Below are positions 10,747 to 22,980 of a stretch of DNA of 64,000 nucleotides, one piece after another. The stretch spans positions 53,165,652-53,229,651 of the forward strand of contig JASWHV010000012.1 in NCBI GenBank assembly GCA_030760725.1. Reading direction: 5' to 3'. A model generated the notes under the pieces. That model ran no database searches, had not been told where the DNA came from, and saw nothing but the letters and a program-made list of their open reading frames with translations. Made by a program: the position numbers and the translations under genes. The stretch is from Neostapfia colusana (Eukaryota > Streptophyta > Magnoliopsida > Poales > Poaceae). Numbering within the stretch: position 1 is the first letter of the stretch; each line of letters opens with the position of its first letter.

Positions 10747-13700
10747 TTATTCGCTCTCCCATGTCGCTTCGTCCATGGAGTGATTACTCCATAGAACCTT
10801 GTAGAACCACAACGTACGGTTGCGTGTGGTTCGGGCCTTTTCATCAATAATCTGCACCGGTTCCTCCCGATAGGTGAGATCCGGTTGCAGTTCTTCAATA
10901 TCTCCCAGCTGAACGGTAGTTGATAGCTTAAGACACTTCCTCAGCTGGGCAATGTGAAAGACGTCGTGCACACCGGAAAGTGCTTCTGGTAATTGTAGCC
11001 GGTATGCCACTGATCCACATCTTTCGGTAATCTGAAATGGACCGATGAATCGGGGTGCCAACTTTCCTCTCACCCCAAATCTGCTTACACCCTTCATTGG
11101 AGACACACGTAGGTATACGTGATCCCCGACTTCAAATTGTAGTGGGCGTCTTCTCCGGTCCGCATACTGTTTCTGATGGGATTGAGCGGCTTTTAGGTTC
11201 GCTTGAATCAGTCAAACCTTTTCTTCCGCGTTGTTGACAAGGTCAATCCCGAAGGTAACCCTTTCGCCAGACTCACGCCAATTCAGTGGTGTGCGGCATT
11301 TTCTTCCGTATAGCGCCTCGTAGGGCGACATCTTAATGCTGGCTTGGTACCCATTGTTATACGAGAACTCGGCTAACGGCAAGTGATCATCCCAATTCTT
11401 GCCGTGGTTGATAGCGCAAGCTCATAGCATGTCTTCTAGGATCTGATTTACCCGCTCGGTTTGCCCATCCGTCTGCGGGTGGTATGCTGAACTACGGATC
11501 AGCTTCGTCCCCAAGGCAGCGTGTAGCTGCTCCCAAAAACGGGACACAAATAAAGTGCCCCGATCCGATATGATGGTACGGGGTACGCCGTACAAGCATA
11601 GGATCCGTGAGATGTACAGTTCAGCGTACTTCTTGGCGTTGTAATTGGTGTTGACCAGGATGAAATGGGCAACTTTGGTGAGCCGGTCGACGATCACCCA
11701 CACCGAATCATGTTTTTGAAAGGTGGTGGGTAAACTGACAATGATGTCCATGCTCACATCCTCCCATTTCCAGGCAGGAATGCCCAGTGGTTGCAGCAGT
11801 CCCGGTTTCTGCATATGGTCTGCCTTCACCCTTCGACATGTATTACACTCGGACACGTATTTTGCAGTCTCCCGCTTCATCCGTGTCCACCAAAACTTGC
11901 TTCTGAGTTCTTGATACATTTTGTTGCTGCCGGGGTGAATAGAAAACTTTGACAAGTGAGCCTCATCAAAGATCTTCTTCCGTAATTCCGGGTTACGCGG
12001 TACGACGATCCGGTCCTTGAACCATAGGACGCCGTCTCCGTCCTTCCAGAAACATTTCAGCTCCCCACTGTCTACACGTCTCCGCAAATGCGACATGCCC
12101 TTGTCATTCTTCTGGGCTGCCGCTATATCTTCACGGATGGCGGGGATCAAAGCTAAGTTGTAGAGAGCTCCATGTGGAATCACATGCAGTGGTGGTTCGC
12201 TCTCCTCCAATGGTGTGATGGTCAGATTGTTGACGTGTGACTTGCGACTCAGCGCATCCGCCACTACGTTTGCCTTGCCCAGATGATAATGGATCTCTAT
12301 TTCGTAATGCTTTATTAATTCTAACCATCTTCGTTGCCTCATGTTTAGCTCCTTCTGAGTGAATATGTACTTGAGGCTTTTGTGGTCAGTATACAAATGT
12401 ACGAGGTTACCGAGTAGGTAGTGCCTCCACATTTTCAGTGCAAGTACCACGGCAGCGAGCTCCAAGTCGTGGGTTGGATAATTCTGCTCATGGTTTCTAA
12501 GCTGCCGTGATCCATACGCGACCACTCTTCGGTCTTCATCAGCACACATCCGAGCCCAATGCCGGATGCATCGCAGTACACATCGAACGGTTTTGTGGTG
12601 TCTGGCTGCGCCAAAACCAGTGCTGATGTCAGGTGCTTGACTAAAGCCTTGAATGCTGCTTCACATGCTCAAATCCAAACATATTTGGTAGCCTTCTTCA
12701 GCAGCTCTGTCATTGGCTTGGCAATCTTCGAGAAGTTCGGAATGAACCTCCGATAATATCCCGCGAGTCTGAGGAAACTCCGTATCTCGTGAACAGTTCT
12801 CGGGGATTTCCAATTCAGCACTTGAGTGATCTTGCTTGGGTCTACAGCGATACCCTCCGCTGAGATGATATGCCCGAGAAAAGGCACTTGCGATATCCAA
12901 AACTCGCATTTGCTGAATTTTGCGTATAGCTTGTGATCCCGCAGCCGTTGCAAGACTATGCGCAGATGCTTCTTGTTATCTTCCTCTGACTTGGAATATA
13001 CCAGGATGTCGTCGATGAAGACCATGACAAACTTGTCCAGCTCCGGCATGAATACCGAGTTCATCAAGTACATGAAGTGAGCTGGAGCATTGGTGAGGCC
13101 GAAGGACATGACCAGGTACTCATAAAGTCCGTACCTTGTCGAGAAAGCTGTCTTTGGAATGTCCTCAGCCCTTATCTTAATCTGATGGTATCCGGATCTT
13201 AAATCCATCTTGGAAAAGATCTTTGCTTCGACCAACTGATCAAACAACATGTCGATCCGTGGCAACGGGTACTTGTTCTTGATGGTTACGGTATTTAATG
13301 GACGGTAGTCCACGCAAAGCCGTAACGTCTCATCCTTCTTCTTGACAAATAATGCCGAACAGCCCCATGGCGAGGAGCTCGGCCTAATGAAACCCTTTTC
13401 CAGGAGGTCCTTGAGCTGAGTCTTCAGTTCAGCCAACTCCTTGGGCGCCATCTTGTACGGCCTTCGGGATATTGGCATGGTTCCCGGTGCAAGTTCAATC
13501 TTGAACCCCACCTCTCTATCGGGCGGCATCCCCGGTAAATCTTCCGGGAACACGTCAAGGAACTCTCGGACTACTGGAATATCTTCTAATCTGATGGTTG
13601 TGGCTTGATAGACACTTGGAAGTTTTATTTCTGGACTGTCCAGAAATAATGAGTGAGACCCGTGCACTTCTGAGCTTAAGTGCACGACTCGAAGGACGGT

Positions 13701-15257
13701 GTCTAAAACAGCGCCGTGGCGGGTTAACCACGACATCCCTAGGGTGACATCGACCTTCTGTCCCTCTAAGATAATGAGAGACGTGGGGTACACTCTACCC
13801 GCTAAGCATAATGGTGCTTTGGAAACCATTACGCTTGCTGAAATCTTCCCACCCGGTGAACAAATTAAATATGGATTATTGGTGGGTAGTATTGGCAAGC
13901 TGTGTTTAGCAATGAAAGCTTGGCTAATAAAATTATGTGTGGCGCCAGAATCAAACAGTACTATAGCGGGATGCTGGTGGAGTTGGAACATACCCGCAAG
14001 GATTGGCTCGCCCTCTGGCACGTCCTCTATGGCAAGCTGGTGGACGGTGCCGGGCCTAGGCTTTGCCCGCCGCGCATTAGTAGGGTTCCGGGGTTGATTC
14101 CTCCCCGGAAACTGTGGTGCCACTTCGCCGCCTTGCCTCTCCGGGCAACTGCTCGCGAAGTTCCCTGGACGACCACACTTGTAACATGTGGCCGCTGTTG
14201 GTGTAGTGCTCGGGGGACGAAAGCCCGGCATGCGCTGCTGAGGTGCATACGCACGCGGCATCGCCCGCTGCTGCTGTTGTTGCAGAGGTGGTACTGGCAG
14301 TGCCGGCCTGAATGCCGGTGAAGAGTACGGCCGACTGCGGAACGACATCGACCGCTGTGGTGGCTTCCAGCGTTGACCTGATGGTGGGCGATTCACCATC
14401 CGAAACTTCTGAGAAGGACCGCCTCCTTCTCCACTGCTCTGCGGTGTGCTTTGCTTTCGCTCTGCTGCCGCCAACTGCTTGCCGGAGTCCTCCTGAACAA
14501 TCGCAGCATCAATGATGTCGTTGAGGCTGCCGCGATTGAACATCGCCAACTTGTCCTTCAGGAGCGGGTTAAGCCCCTGGTAAAAATGGTCCCGCCGCTT
14601 CTCGTCCGTATCTGCGTGATCCGACGCGTAGAGCGCTAGATCGTTGAACGCCCTGGAGTATTCCAGCGCGTTCCGGCTCCCTTGCTGCAGGTGTAGGAAT
14701 TCCTGCGTCTTCCTCTTCATTAAGCCTGGCGGTATGTGATAGGCCCTGAAAGCCGTCCGAAACTTCGTCCAGGTCATCACTCGGTCGGTTGGCTGTGAAG
14801 CACAGAAGTTGGCCCACCACGCGCTCGCGGATCCTTGGAGCTGCTGGACCGTGAACTGAGTCTTGCACTGCTCGCTTATCTGGAGCAGCCCGAACTTCAT
14901 CTCTATGGCGCGGAGCTAGTTGTCCGCGTCAAGAGGTTCATCCGCTCTTGAGAATACCGGGGGATGAGTTGCCAGGAAGTCGGAGTAGGAGCTCTGTTGA
15001 CGCTCCTCACGGTCTTGACGTCTCTCTGGGCGAGACGTATTAGCGATAAGCGTTTGCAGCAACTCCGTGTGCTGCTGATGTGAACCCGCCATTGCCGCGA
15101 CGATGTCGGCCAATGTAACCGTTGGCAGTGGCGGTGGCGGTGTCTGCTGTTGCTGTTGCTGCTGTTGTTGTCCCGAGGAGTCCTCGGGAGGCTGTTGGGA
15201 GGTCTCTCCCCCTTGGCTAGTACCCCCAACATCAGGGTTGGCACGAGTACGCGTCAT
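10747..15257 (-). pseudogene. gag-pol polyprotein of G2 (disabled)
   Basis: The gene encodes the capsid and all enzymes of a Ty3/gypsy element. The start ATG at 15257 gives MTRTRANPDVGG and a poly-Gln tract near residues 30-38. Then come the gag domain, a zinc knuckle CYKCGRPGNFASSC, the protease motif FDSGATHNF, reverse transcriptase with an intact FIDD active site (near 13020), RNase H with FDVYCDASG, and integrase with its HHCC finger and ISDRG, followed by a chromodomain-like tail. In-frame stops are TAG 14916-14918 (in place of Trp), TGA 12669-12671, TGA 11422-11424 and TGA 11212-11214. A short deletion near 12540, after GLGCVLM in RNase H, shifts the frame. The terminal TAA at 10747 may be natural or another nonsense change. 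Motifs and order fit Tekay; a clade tree was not run. Confidence 0.92.
15141..15175 (-). repeat. CAG/CAA triplet tract in G2 gag
   Basis: A short run of Gln codons, mixed CAA and CAG, encodes nine consecutive Gln near the gag N-terminus. It is not present in G3 or G4. Confidence 0.8.
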
Positions 15258-15528
15258 TCTGAAATTCAAAACAGTAGCAATTAGCACATGTCTTACTTAA
15301 AATTCCATATGTAACAGTAGGTATTGAAGTGACACATGATTAATTTGCACAACATTCACATATATTGATAAAGCATAAACTTTATACAAGATACATTATT
15401 CTCGGGTCTCCGAGAAGTCGTGCTCATGTCGTCACTACCTATACATACTTTACTGTCTACACGACATGTCACCGATTACAAAAGTTGGGTTACACTAGAC
15501 TAGCTGCCCTACTTGGCAACTGTAACCC

Positions 15529-16473
15529 CTACTCGGAGTAGAACTCGACCTCCTGTGGTTCTTCCTCCTCCGGTACCTCTGCTGGTGGCTCTGGGTCTAC
15601 CACCTCTTCTCCCATCTCGGGTTCTCCCATTGCTGGAAGACCCAAGACCGCCGCTATTCCCAATACCGGAGGTACGAGGTCCTGCAAAGCATGCACCTCA
15701 TTCATGGCTTGGTTGTAATCTTCTTCCCAGCCTTGCCCTTCCTCAATAGCATCGTCCCGCTCTTGAGTAAGTTCCTCTTTCTGCTGGGTCAGATTCTGTA
15801 CCAGTTCTTGCAACGCCGCGAAGTCGACACGGCTCTTCTTCTTTGCCTTCTTCAGACGATGCAACTGATTGTGTTGTTCATTCAGTCGCTTGATCGTCGG
15901 AAGGAGCACATTGCGGAGTGCGCTGTGAGCACTCTCAAAATGGTCTCCACGGCTCGTGCTCTCCTTGAGCTTTGTGGCGAGATGCTCCGTATGAACAGCT
16001 TGGCTGTCCATCACGGCATTTCCTGCCCTCATCTGGAGGCTGAGATTTGCCTCCGCGGGGTTTTACCTTGGGCAACTCGGGTCCGTTGCCTCTAGATACC
16101 TCTCTTCGCACACATGCTGAGCCCGTCCCTCCACCGGAACGAGCGCGTATGGAGTACCCTCCATAGCCTGCACGTGTAGTTGACAGAAACGTGACATAGT
16201 GTCACGGGCTGCCACTTGCCACATCCCTTCCGGTTGCCTACCTCTCACCGTGACGGTGAACGGCACCCAACCGGGTGGCGTAGGTCCTGCAGGGACTTCG
16301 ACATGGATTGTCCACGTCTTGTTCCCCTCTTTGCCTTCTTCCTTGGCGAAGTACTGCGGCATCTGGTTATATCCGAAATATTGAAGCATATGCCTCAATG
16401 CTTCTGGATAGCCGCTGCGGTGACAACAGTCGGACACCACCCACCCGTTCTCCAACTTCTTATCTGCTGTCAT
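15529..16473 (-). pseudogene. Extra ORF upstream of gag in G2, unknown function
   Basis: Two open stretches (16473 to 16066, and 16032 to 15529) lie in the same frame, separated by one TAA at 16063-16065 and ten sense codons. They therefore look like one gene of about 314 codons with a single nonsense change. It starts MTADKKLENG. The N-terminal half (about 135 residues) is a mixed globular region with Cys/His (SDCCHRSGYPEA) and aromatic residues. The second half is a predicted coiled coil (KRLNEQHNQLHRLKKAKKK, then LQELVQNLTQQKEEL), and the end is acidic and Pro-rich. I do not recognise the family. It is in the same sense as gag-pol, between leader and gag, and is absent from G3 and G4, whose leaders are about 1.2 kb shorter. 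A translated auxiliary protein is plausible but unproven. Confidence 0.65.
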
Positions 16474-17749
16474 ATGTAAAAATATATTTGAGAAATGTCA
16501 AATATTTATTTAAACAGTAAACCATTGAGTTATAACATAAGACATGTCATTGAACTCATAAAACTTGGAAACATAGTTCAAATTTTTAACAAATTTGACT
16601 GCTGATCTGCTGTTCCCATGACAGCCCTGACCCGTTTCCATTTCAACCTGATTTAGGCCATGTTAAAGGCAAAATCAATTCTGGAGCTCAACATCAAAGT
16701 TAAAGCTAACTTCAATAGCTTTCCATAAAGAATTTGCTTGGCCTAAGATCTGTCCTGGTTCAAAAGTTATGAGATGTCAAAGTTAACAGAATTTCTGGAA
16801 ACAATTGGACAGCACCCCCCTGCTTTAGGTACTGATTTGATCCAAGAATTCCAGTTAATTATGTTCCTAATCTGACAAAACTTTCTGTTACAAAGTTGTA
16901 ACCTATCTCATAAGATTTCCAGAAATACCTCATTTTCCATTTTTAGAATTTTATTCAGGAAGTTATGCTCAATTTACAGAGAGTTTACAGAGAGTCTTTA
17001 CTCTGTCCTGTTTTCTGGACAGTTTCAACTCTACTGCATTTTTCGAGTGGTTAAGGGATGAAACACCTCTGGACCTCAACAGAAGAGTTGTAAAGCTCTT
17101 CCAAAGCTTTCCAGAAATGTATCATATGACCCCAACCTGGAAAGAACTCAACCTGTAACCTCTGATCAACTTCAGCCCTAATTCAGCTGAAACCAGAGTG
17201 CTCTGTCCTTAACAACCTATAAGTTGAAAACTTGTTAACTTTGGATATCCTGTTCAAGGGAAGGAGTTACATCCAGTTTTACTACTTTAGATAAAAACCT
17301 TCGAGTTTTTAAATGAAGTTGTTTATTTTAATGGGGTGTGACGTCGATGCGTCACCAGATTATGTCGGTACTACATTCTCACAAAGAAAAACATATACCG
17401 GACTTAGCCGGCTTCATTAATTCAGTGGCACTAAACGTCACTTGCACATGGATGCTAGACGTCTACCATTTCGTGGTCAGACTACCAGAAAATAACTCAA
17501 GCAATCGTCAGGCTCGGCTGCACACCGAGCCCAGAATCCATACAGTTCGTACACCCGGCCGTCATCACTCGCCCGGATGTTCTCAAGCCAAGCACGCCTT
17601 AAGTTACGTGTTCACATTTCAGACCACGTGACGGGGTCTCCCAAATTGCACCACACACGCCAGGGACAGACGTTGCTCGAATACCCTAAACGACATGAAT
17701 AGTCGTAGAGGATATCAAAGCGGGTCGGGTTACCTGCCACCCGTGGGGC

Positions 17750-17779
17750 TCCACCCTTCAGCTTGTGCGCACTGGTGGA
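17750..17779 (-). promoter_or_regulatory. Candidate dimerisation/packaging hairpin of G2
   Basis: TCCACC and GGTGGA form a 6-bp stem whose 18-nt loop contains the 8-nt palindrome GTGCGCAC (17765-17772). The same structure is unchanged in G3 and G4. A palindrome in a loop of the leader RNA resembles retroviral dimer initiation sites; this is an analogy, not evidence of function. Confidence 0.5.
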
Positions 17780-17959
17780 CAGCGCTTACGTGTACCCCCC
17801 AAGACATAAACGTCCCGAGATACACGATTTTCCGACATAGACAATTAGGTTAGTATGCCACTTTCTATATGCTAATAACATCCTTATACGGGCTACTAAC
17901 TCGTTCCTCACTGGATTTTTGGAAAAGATGACCTTTGTAGTGCGTTAAACCTCAAGCGA

Positions 17960-17971
17960 GCTCTGATACCA
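17960..17971 (-). promoter_or_regulatory. Primer-binding site of G2
   Basis: TGGTATCAGAGC on the minus strand, three bases (GCG) inside the 5' LTR. It is complementary to the 3' end of initiator methionine tRNA, the usual primer for plant Ty3/gypsy elements. Confidence 0.9.
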
Positions 17972-19172
17972 CGCTGGCACGACCCCACGGTCTTGTCGAG
18001 CCAGGATCACGCTGAGGGGTGCTGCGTTGCACAGCACCGGATAACACACATCAAAGGTACAAAGCGGAAGCGAAATTTTATTACATAAACGAGTTTATGA
18101 ATATGTTTACATCAAAATAGGTCCAGTCTACACTCACGGGCGTAGACTACGCATCAAGTCCACGTTCAGCCCTTGAACGTGTCCTTGCTAGCACACACGC
18201 ACACTAACTCTGCGGCGTGCACGACTCCCACTCGACGGGGTTCCCCTCCTAGGGTTCCGTCTCCTCTTCAGGAGTCCCTTCCTCATAGAACCCTGCAAAA
18301 GCTTCAAACACAAGCAGTGAGCACGAAGGCTCAGCAAGACTGACCCGTCTCACCTAAACATGGAATTTCTACATGAGGGGTGATGGGTTACATGAGGTAA
18401 AAATCATTTGCAAGGACTCGCCTAATTAGTAGAACCTTACTTTCAAGTTTTAGCAGCAGGTGGTGGAGAACCTTATGCTAAGGCACATGAGAGAGCCGCA
18501 ATCAAACAAGAAACGCATTTCTCTCATGTACTTTGCCCAAAGTTGAAAAGAACTTTAGTTAGCTCTAGACTACAGCAAATCATTAACAATCAAGTCCATC
18601 TTTCAATCAGCAACATTTTAACATGCAACTAGCCTGTTCTTTCTACGTCACGGTACAGTGAACAAGTGGTACTCACTGACCGCGAGGGACGGCGATTATA
18701 ATCGATTTACACCTGCAGGGTTACCTGAATAACCCGTCACGTATGCCCGTACTCGATGTTGCCTACAACAACAATCACGGACGCTGTATGCAACCACCTT
18801 TCACCCGTTAGCCAACCATTGAACCGGTCCCATCGTCCTGAGCAAGAGGTCTCTGCACGCGCATCTCCGTGCCGCCATCCGATTTACACCTCAAGCTCTC
18901 AACCTACCCTCTGAACGACGGGCAATGCCTCAATACCCAGCTACCCGAGTTACATCGGTTTCCCGGTTCCCATATAGCCGGTAGGTCTTCGGTACTGTTC
19001 TAGCTTGTTCAACAGGCCCGCACACGGCTCGGTCCTCAATCGACACAAGCGGAGCTACATCACACAGGCCCCAAAGTCCTGCTGCCCTTATTCTCCGCTC
19101 GGTCTCATCTTTCTTGCCATGTGTATCATGTGCTATCTCTACCCGAGCGATGTGCCTCTAGCCTATTCTCGC

Positions 19173-19190
19173 GAGTAGTTCCAACTACTC
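19173..19190 (-). promoter_or_regulatory. Conserved GAGTAG/CTACTC stem-loop, G2 5' LTR
   Basis: Identical to the element at 7891-7908 in the other LTR. Confidence 0.5.
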
Positions 19191-19370
19191 GACTTGTACC
19201 GAATCCTACTCTATCTTAGCATTGCAGTAGCTAACGGGGTTGGTAAAATCCTAAACCCAATCCATGGTTTTCTTGGCTATGCAGTTGGGTTTCCATACAA
19301 GACTTTAATGCAAAGAATCGTAATACTCAAGTAAGTGCTCAAAACAATAAAAATTTGTAAAAATGGTTAA

Positions 19371-19388
19371 TGCAAACCGGAGCTTGCC
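19371..19388 (-). promoter_or_regulatory. Tetraloop stem-loop, G2 5' LTR
   Basis: Same TCCG-loop hairpin as at 8088-8105, unchanged between the two LTRs. Confidence 0.5.
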
Positions 19389-22300
19389 TTGCTGCTCTTG
19401 GTCGTAGGCTAGCTGCTCCTCCAGAGTAACGAAGTCTAGGACTTCGGGTTCCTCCTTGACCTTAGCGACTACATGATATAAGAGGTACATGTATCAATAT
19501 AATGGCATTTGTATTAAGTTTGAAGTTGTGAAGTCTATAAATCTTACTAGACAGACCCAATGACTGTGAAACCTTTGCTGTCGCTTGGTTACAACCTAAA
19601 CAGAGACTTGGTCAAGTTTTAGTTGTAGCAAAGCTCATTTGAGCCCTCCACAATTAATTATGTATTTGACCTTAATTGAAGGCTTTTAGGGTGTTCTAAG
19701 GATTTTCATGAAACAAACTATGACTTTCTCAAAACTAGATTTTCAGAGGGTTCTAATGGAGTTGGTCTCACTTAATTTTAAGGTTCCTAGCTAAAGATAT
19801 GAGCTAAACAATTTCAGAGAAAATTCTGAAAATGTTTCTGAACATTTTCTATTTTCTCTGGAACAGTTTCACTAATCACACCATTAGGTGGATCAAATGA
19901 GCTCAAATGGATCTGAAATTTTTATGGTAGTTCAAGGATATTTTGGTGAACATTCCAGCAAAATTTCAGGATTTTCCTCCAAAGGATTCTCCAGTTAAAA
20001 TTCCAAACATTTTAAATTTTTTGAGGAATTAATTCTGGAGAAATAAGGGTTTTCATAAAGTGGAACTTGATTTGTTGGAAAGTGCTCAGAGAGCTGAATC
20101 CAACAAAATTTGATTCACTCGATTTGGAGCTTCCTAGCCAAAGTTATGAGGATTTGAAGTTTGAAGGAAATCTGAAATTTGGGGAAAAGTTTAAATTCCT
20201 GCTCGTGGGCCCCGCACACAGTGAGTCGTCTCCCTCCTCGCGCCAACTACTTGGCGGCGGCGGTCTCCGGCGACCTTCGCCGGAATTGAGTTCCCGGCCA
20301 ACCCCCGGCCCGAAACTTGCCGCCTGCCCCTTTACTGACCCCCTGGACTCGATGGTGGGATCGCCGGCCGCCAGCGATGACCGGAAACCCGTGCGCACCG
20401 GTGACAGCACCTGCTAGGGTTCCGGTGAGGTCGGTTCCGCTCTCCCTTGCACCAAATCGATCGGAAATCGGGCGGAGAGCATCAGTAGAGCATGGGGAAC
20501 ATGAACCAGGGCTGGGTGGAAGCAAGAACTGCCGGCAACTATGCTCTCGACGGTGAGCCGAGGTATTTAGCCACGGCGGCGGGGAAAACGGCCATATCAT
20601 GGCCGATTCTTGATGGTTTTCTCTGATTCCAGTTCGAGCGTGGGCGCTAACGTGCGTAGAAGCTACTAGGTAACGGGCTTGCCCAACCCTCCCTTATAGG
20701 GCATGAATTTCACCCGAAGGTGAGCTCGGTCCTTATGAACTGATCGAGAGTAAATATGGAAATTCTCGGCAAAGGGTTGATCAATCGCCAAACGGCTTTC
20801 GGCTACTCCATCTACATACAATCACGCACCTTTCTTGTGTAGAGAAGAGGACGTGACAACGGCTGTGTTGTGCTGTCCACGAGAGCCCGATCGGCGGCGA
20901 CGCTGGGTTCGCCGGAGAAACGGTTCGGTATAGCTCGAGGACGCTTGCTCACCGGCCAACACGGGGTCTAGGAGGTTGCTCACGATCTCCTGGTGCCGTT
21001 TTGCTGTGAAGGAGGCTGTGCTCGCGAGTGATCGGACGTGATCAAGCGCGAGCTCGAGCGGCGGCAGGTTGCAGTGGAACTCCGATGGAAGAACAGGCCG
21101 AGGGCGTCGGTAGCTCGGGAAATAAGTGATGGGAGCATGCCGGGGAGGGGATAAGAAGCCCGGTGACTGGTCTCCGGCTTGGGGCACGCAGCAGGAGCTG
21201 GCGCCGGCTGCCCCCCGGTGGCGCACGCGCACTGCACCCGGGAACCGAGTGAGCTGAATTTCAGTCGGTTTGTTTGGAACCAGTGACTGACATGTGGGTC
21301 CCACTTCCAATTTTAACCTCTGAAATTTACTCCTAATCACTGTTGTAAACAGTGAGCCCCAAAATACCCATGGTGATTCAAATTATTCACCCATGAGCCA
21401 TTTGAATTGATCAGAATTCAAATGGGGTTTGGTTTGAATGAATTTCAGCACAAGTTCAGTTTTGAATTCAAATAAAGTTTGAATTTGTGCCACTTAGCTC
21501 ATGTCAAGATCAACTCCAAATGGAGTGAAAATTGGTGTGTGAGCTCACAAAATTGTGCTGCATAAGAATATGCCTCCCACTTTTAAATTCATGGGATAAA
21601 AACAGTTTGAATTTTGATATGGTTTCAAACTGCCCTCTGCATAACTATACCCAAAATGACCTCAAAAAGGTTTTGAATTTGGGTGAAACTTGGCATGGAC
21701 ATCCTTAGCAATGCGTAGGAGTTTTCATATGTCCAGCCCCTCTATATCACATGTGGGAAATACAACTTTTGTAATATGTGAGTTTGTTCTCTAATGAGCA
21801 TGTTGATGGTGGTTACTTGCTCTTCATTTGTGTTCATCATCTTTCCTCAAATGAGGTGTGTGTGTATGGTGATGAACACTTCAAATATGTGTCAAAAACT
21901 GAGGCCCTTATAGAGGGTTACCTGCAAAACCACTTATATAGCAAGAGTGAGCACAAAGGCTCAGCAAGACATAACCGTCTCTCCTAAGACATGAAACTCT
22001 AAATGAAAGTAACCTAAGACTTAAGCCTGTCATTTGCGAAAAAGACTCGCCTACGAGTTTATCCTTAACTTTCAAATTTTTAGACATAATAGTAGTGACC
22101 TTGCGCCCAGCAACATTGGAACTCCACAATCAGACAAGAAATGCTTCATTCCAATGTTACTTGTCCCAAGGCGGAAAAATAACTTTAGTTTGCTCTATTT
22201 CTACTTCAAACATGGTTTTCATGCAATTTATAATTAGCATAACAGCATTTAAAACTTTGCAAACTATTCCCACTCAAGTTGATTACTACGTCACAACATG

Positions 22301-22756
22301 GGAGCAAGCGGTACTCAATAACCGCGAGGGACGGTGATTCGAATCAAACACTACCCGGATAACTAGACACATACGCCCGCCTCTGAAGACCCAACTCTGG
22401 CGTCCTTCATTACGTCATATGTGTCAACCTTTCTCAGGACACTAGACTGTAGAACCGGTCGAGCCGTCTCGGGCTCATAGGTCTAACGAGACGATGTGGT
22501 ATGCCTCTACAACCCAGTGAACCTGGTACATCGGTTTCCTGGTTCCCATATATCAGTAAGCATCCGGTACACAACTCAATACTTGCTCCTGGACGCGGCA
22601 CACGCATCGGTCCTTAACCGACACAGGCAGAGCTACTCGACCAAGACCTCGTCTTGTCGCTGCCTAACCCCTCTGCCCGGCCTCATCTTTAGAAATGTAT
22701 ACTTTAGTCTGCTTCCTTCCCCAACCACACTTATGATATTCTGAACTATAGCTCGC

Positions 22757-22775
22757 GAGTAGATTCCAGCTACTC
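22757..22775 (-). promoter_or_regulatory. Conserved GAGTAG/CTACTC stem-loop, LTR-C
   Basis: Perfect 6-bp stem with loop ATTCCAG and the adjoining CTCGC. The loop differs from other copies and the stem does not. Confidence 0.5.
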
Positions 22776-22962
22776 GTCTTCTACCGGATGCCCTAGTCTA
22801 TTTAGCATGGCCTTATTCTACAACGATGACACAATTCTACCCTTGACCTCAAGGTTCATTTTCGGTTATGCAAGTGGGGTATAAAACATCCTTGACCTAA
22901 TGCACATACAAACTTTGACCCATGGTAGTGAACAAAGTAAAAACTTTAGAAAACAACTTAAA

Positions 22963-22980
22963 TGCAAACCGGGGCTTGCC
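22963..22980 (-). promoter_or_regulatory. Tetraloop stem-loop, LTR-C
   Basis: In element sense GGCAAGCCCCGGTTTGCA, with a CCCG loop in place of TCCG and the same arms. Confidence 0.45.

Larger units (their letters stand above)
16474..17974 (-). other. 5' leader of G2
   Basis: About 1.5 kb between the primer-binding site and the extra ORF. The part at about 17336-17845 is very similar to the leaders of G3 and G4, and the part at 16550-17330 matches more weakly. No credible gene; the ORF at 17338-17631 on the other strand is incidental. It contains the hairpin at 17750-17779. Confidence 0.75.
6693..21912 (-). mobile_element. G2: complete Tekay-type Ty3/gypsy retrotransposon, 15.2 kb
   Basis: Two near-identical LTRs of 3937 and 3938 bp flank a 7.3-kb interior, and a perfect 5-bp duplication GAGGG lies at 6688-6692 and 21913-21917. 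On the minus strand the order is 5' LTR, primer-binding site, leader, an extra ORF, gag-pol, polypurine tract, 3' LTR. In the first 600 bp the LTRs differ at roughly 20 positions by eye, so the insertion is fairly recent but not new. It interrupts LTR-C. All its genes carry disabling changes. Confidence 0.93.
17975..21912 (-). repeat. 5' LTR of G2 (3938 bp)
   Basis: Near-identical to the LTR at 6693-10629. Its minus-strand start is TATAAGGGCC, so the first TG is mutated to TA in this copy. The duplication GAGGG follows at 21913. Confidence 0.92.

Noticed and set aside
17338..17631. 97-codon plus-strand ORF in the G2 leader
   Set aside because: It is antisense to the conserved leader, and I saw no matching protein in the G3 or G4 leaders.
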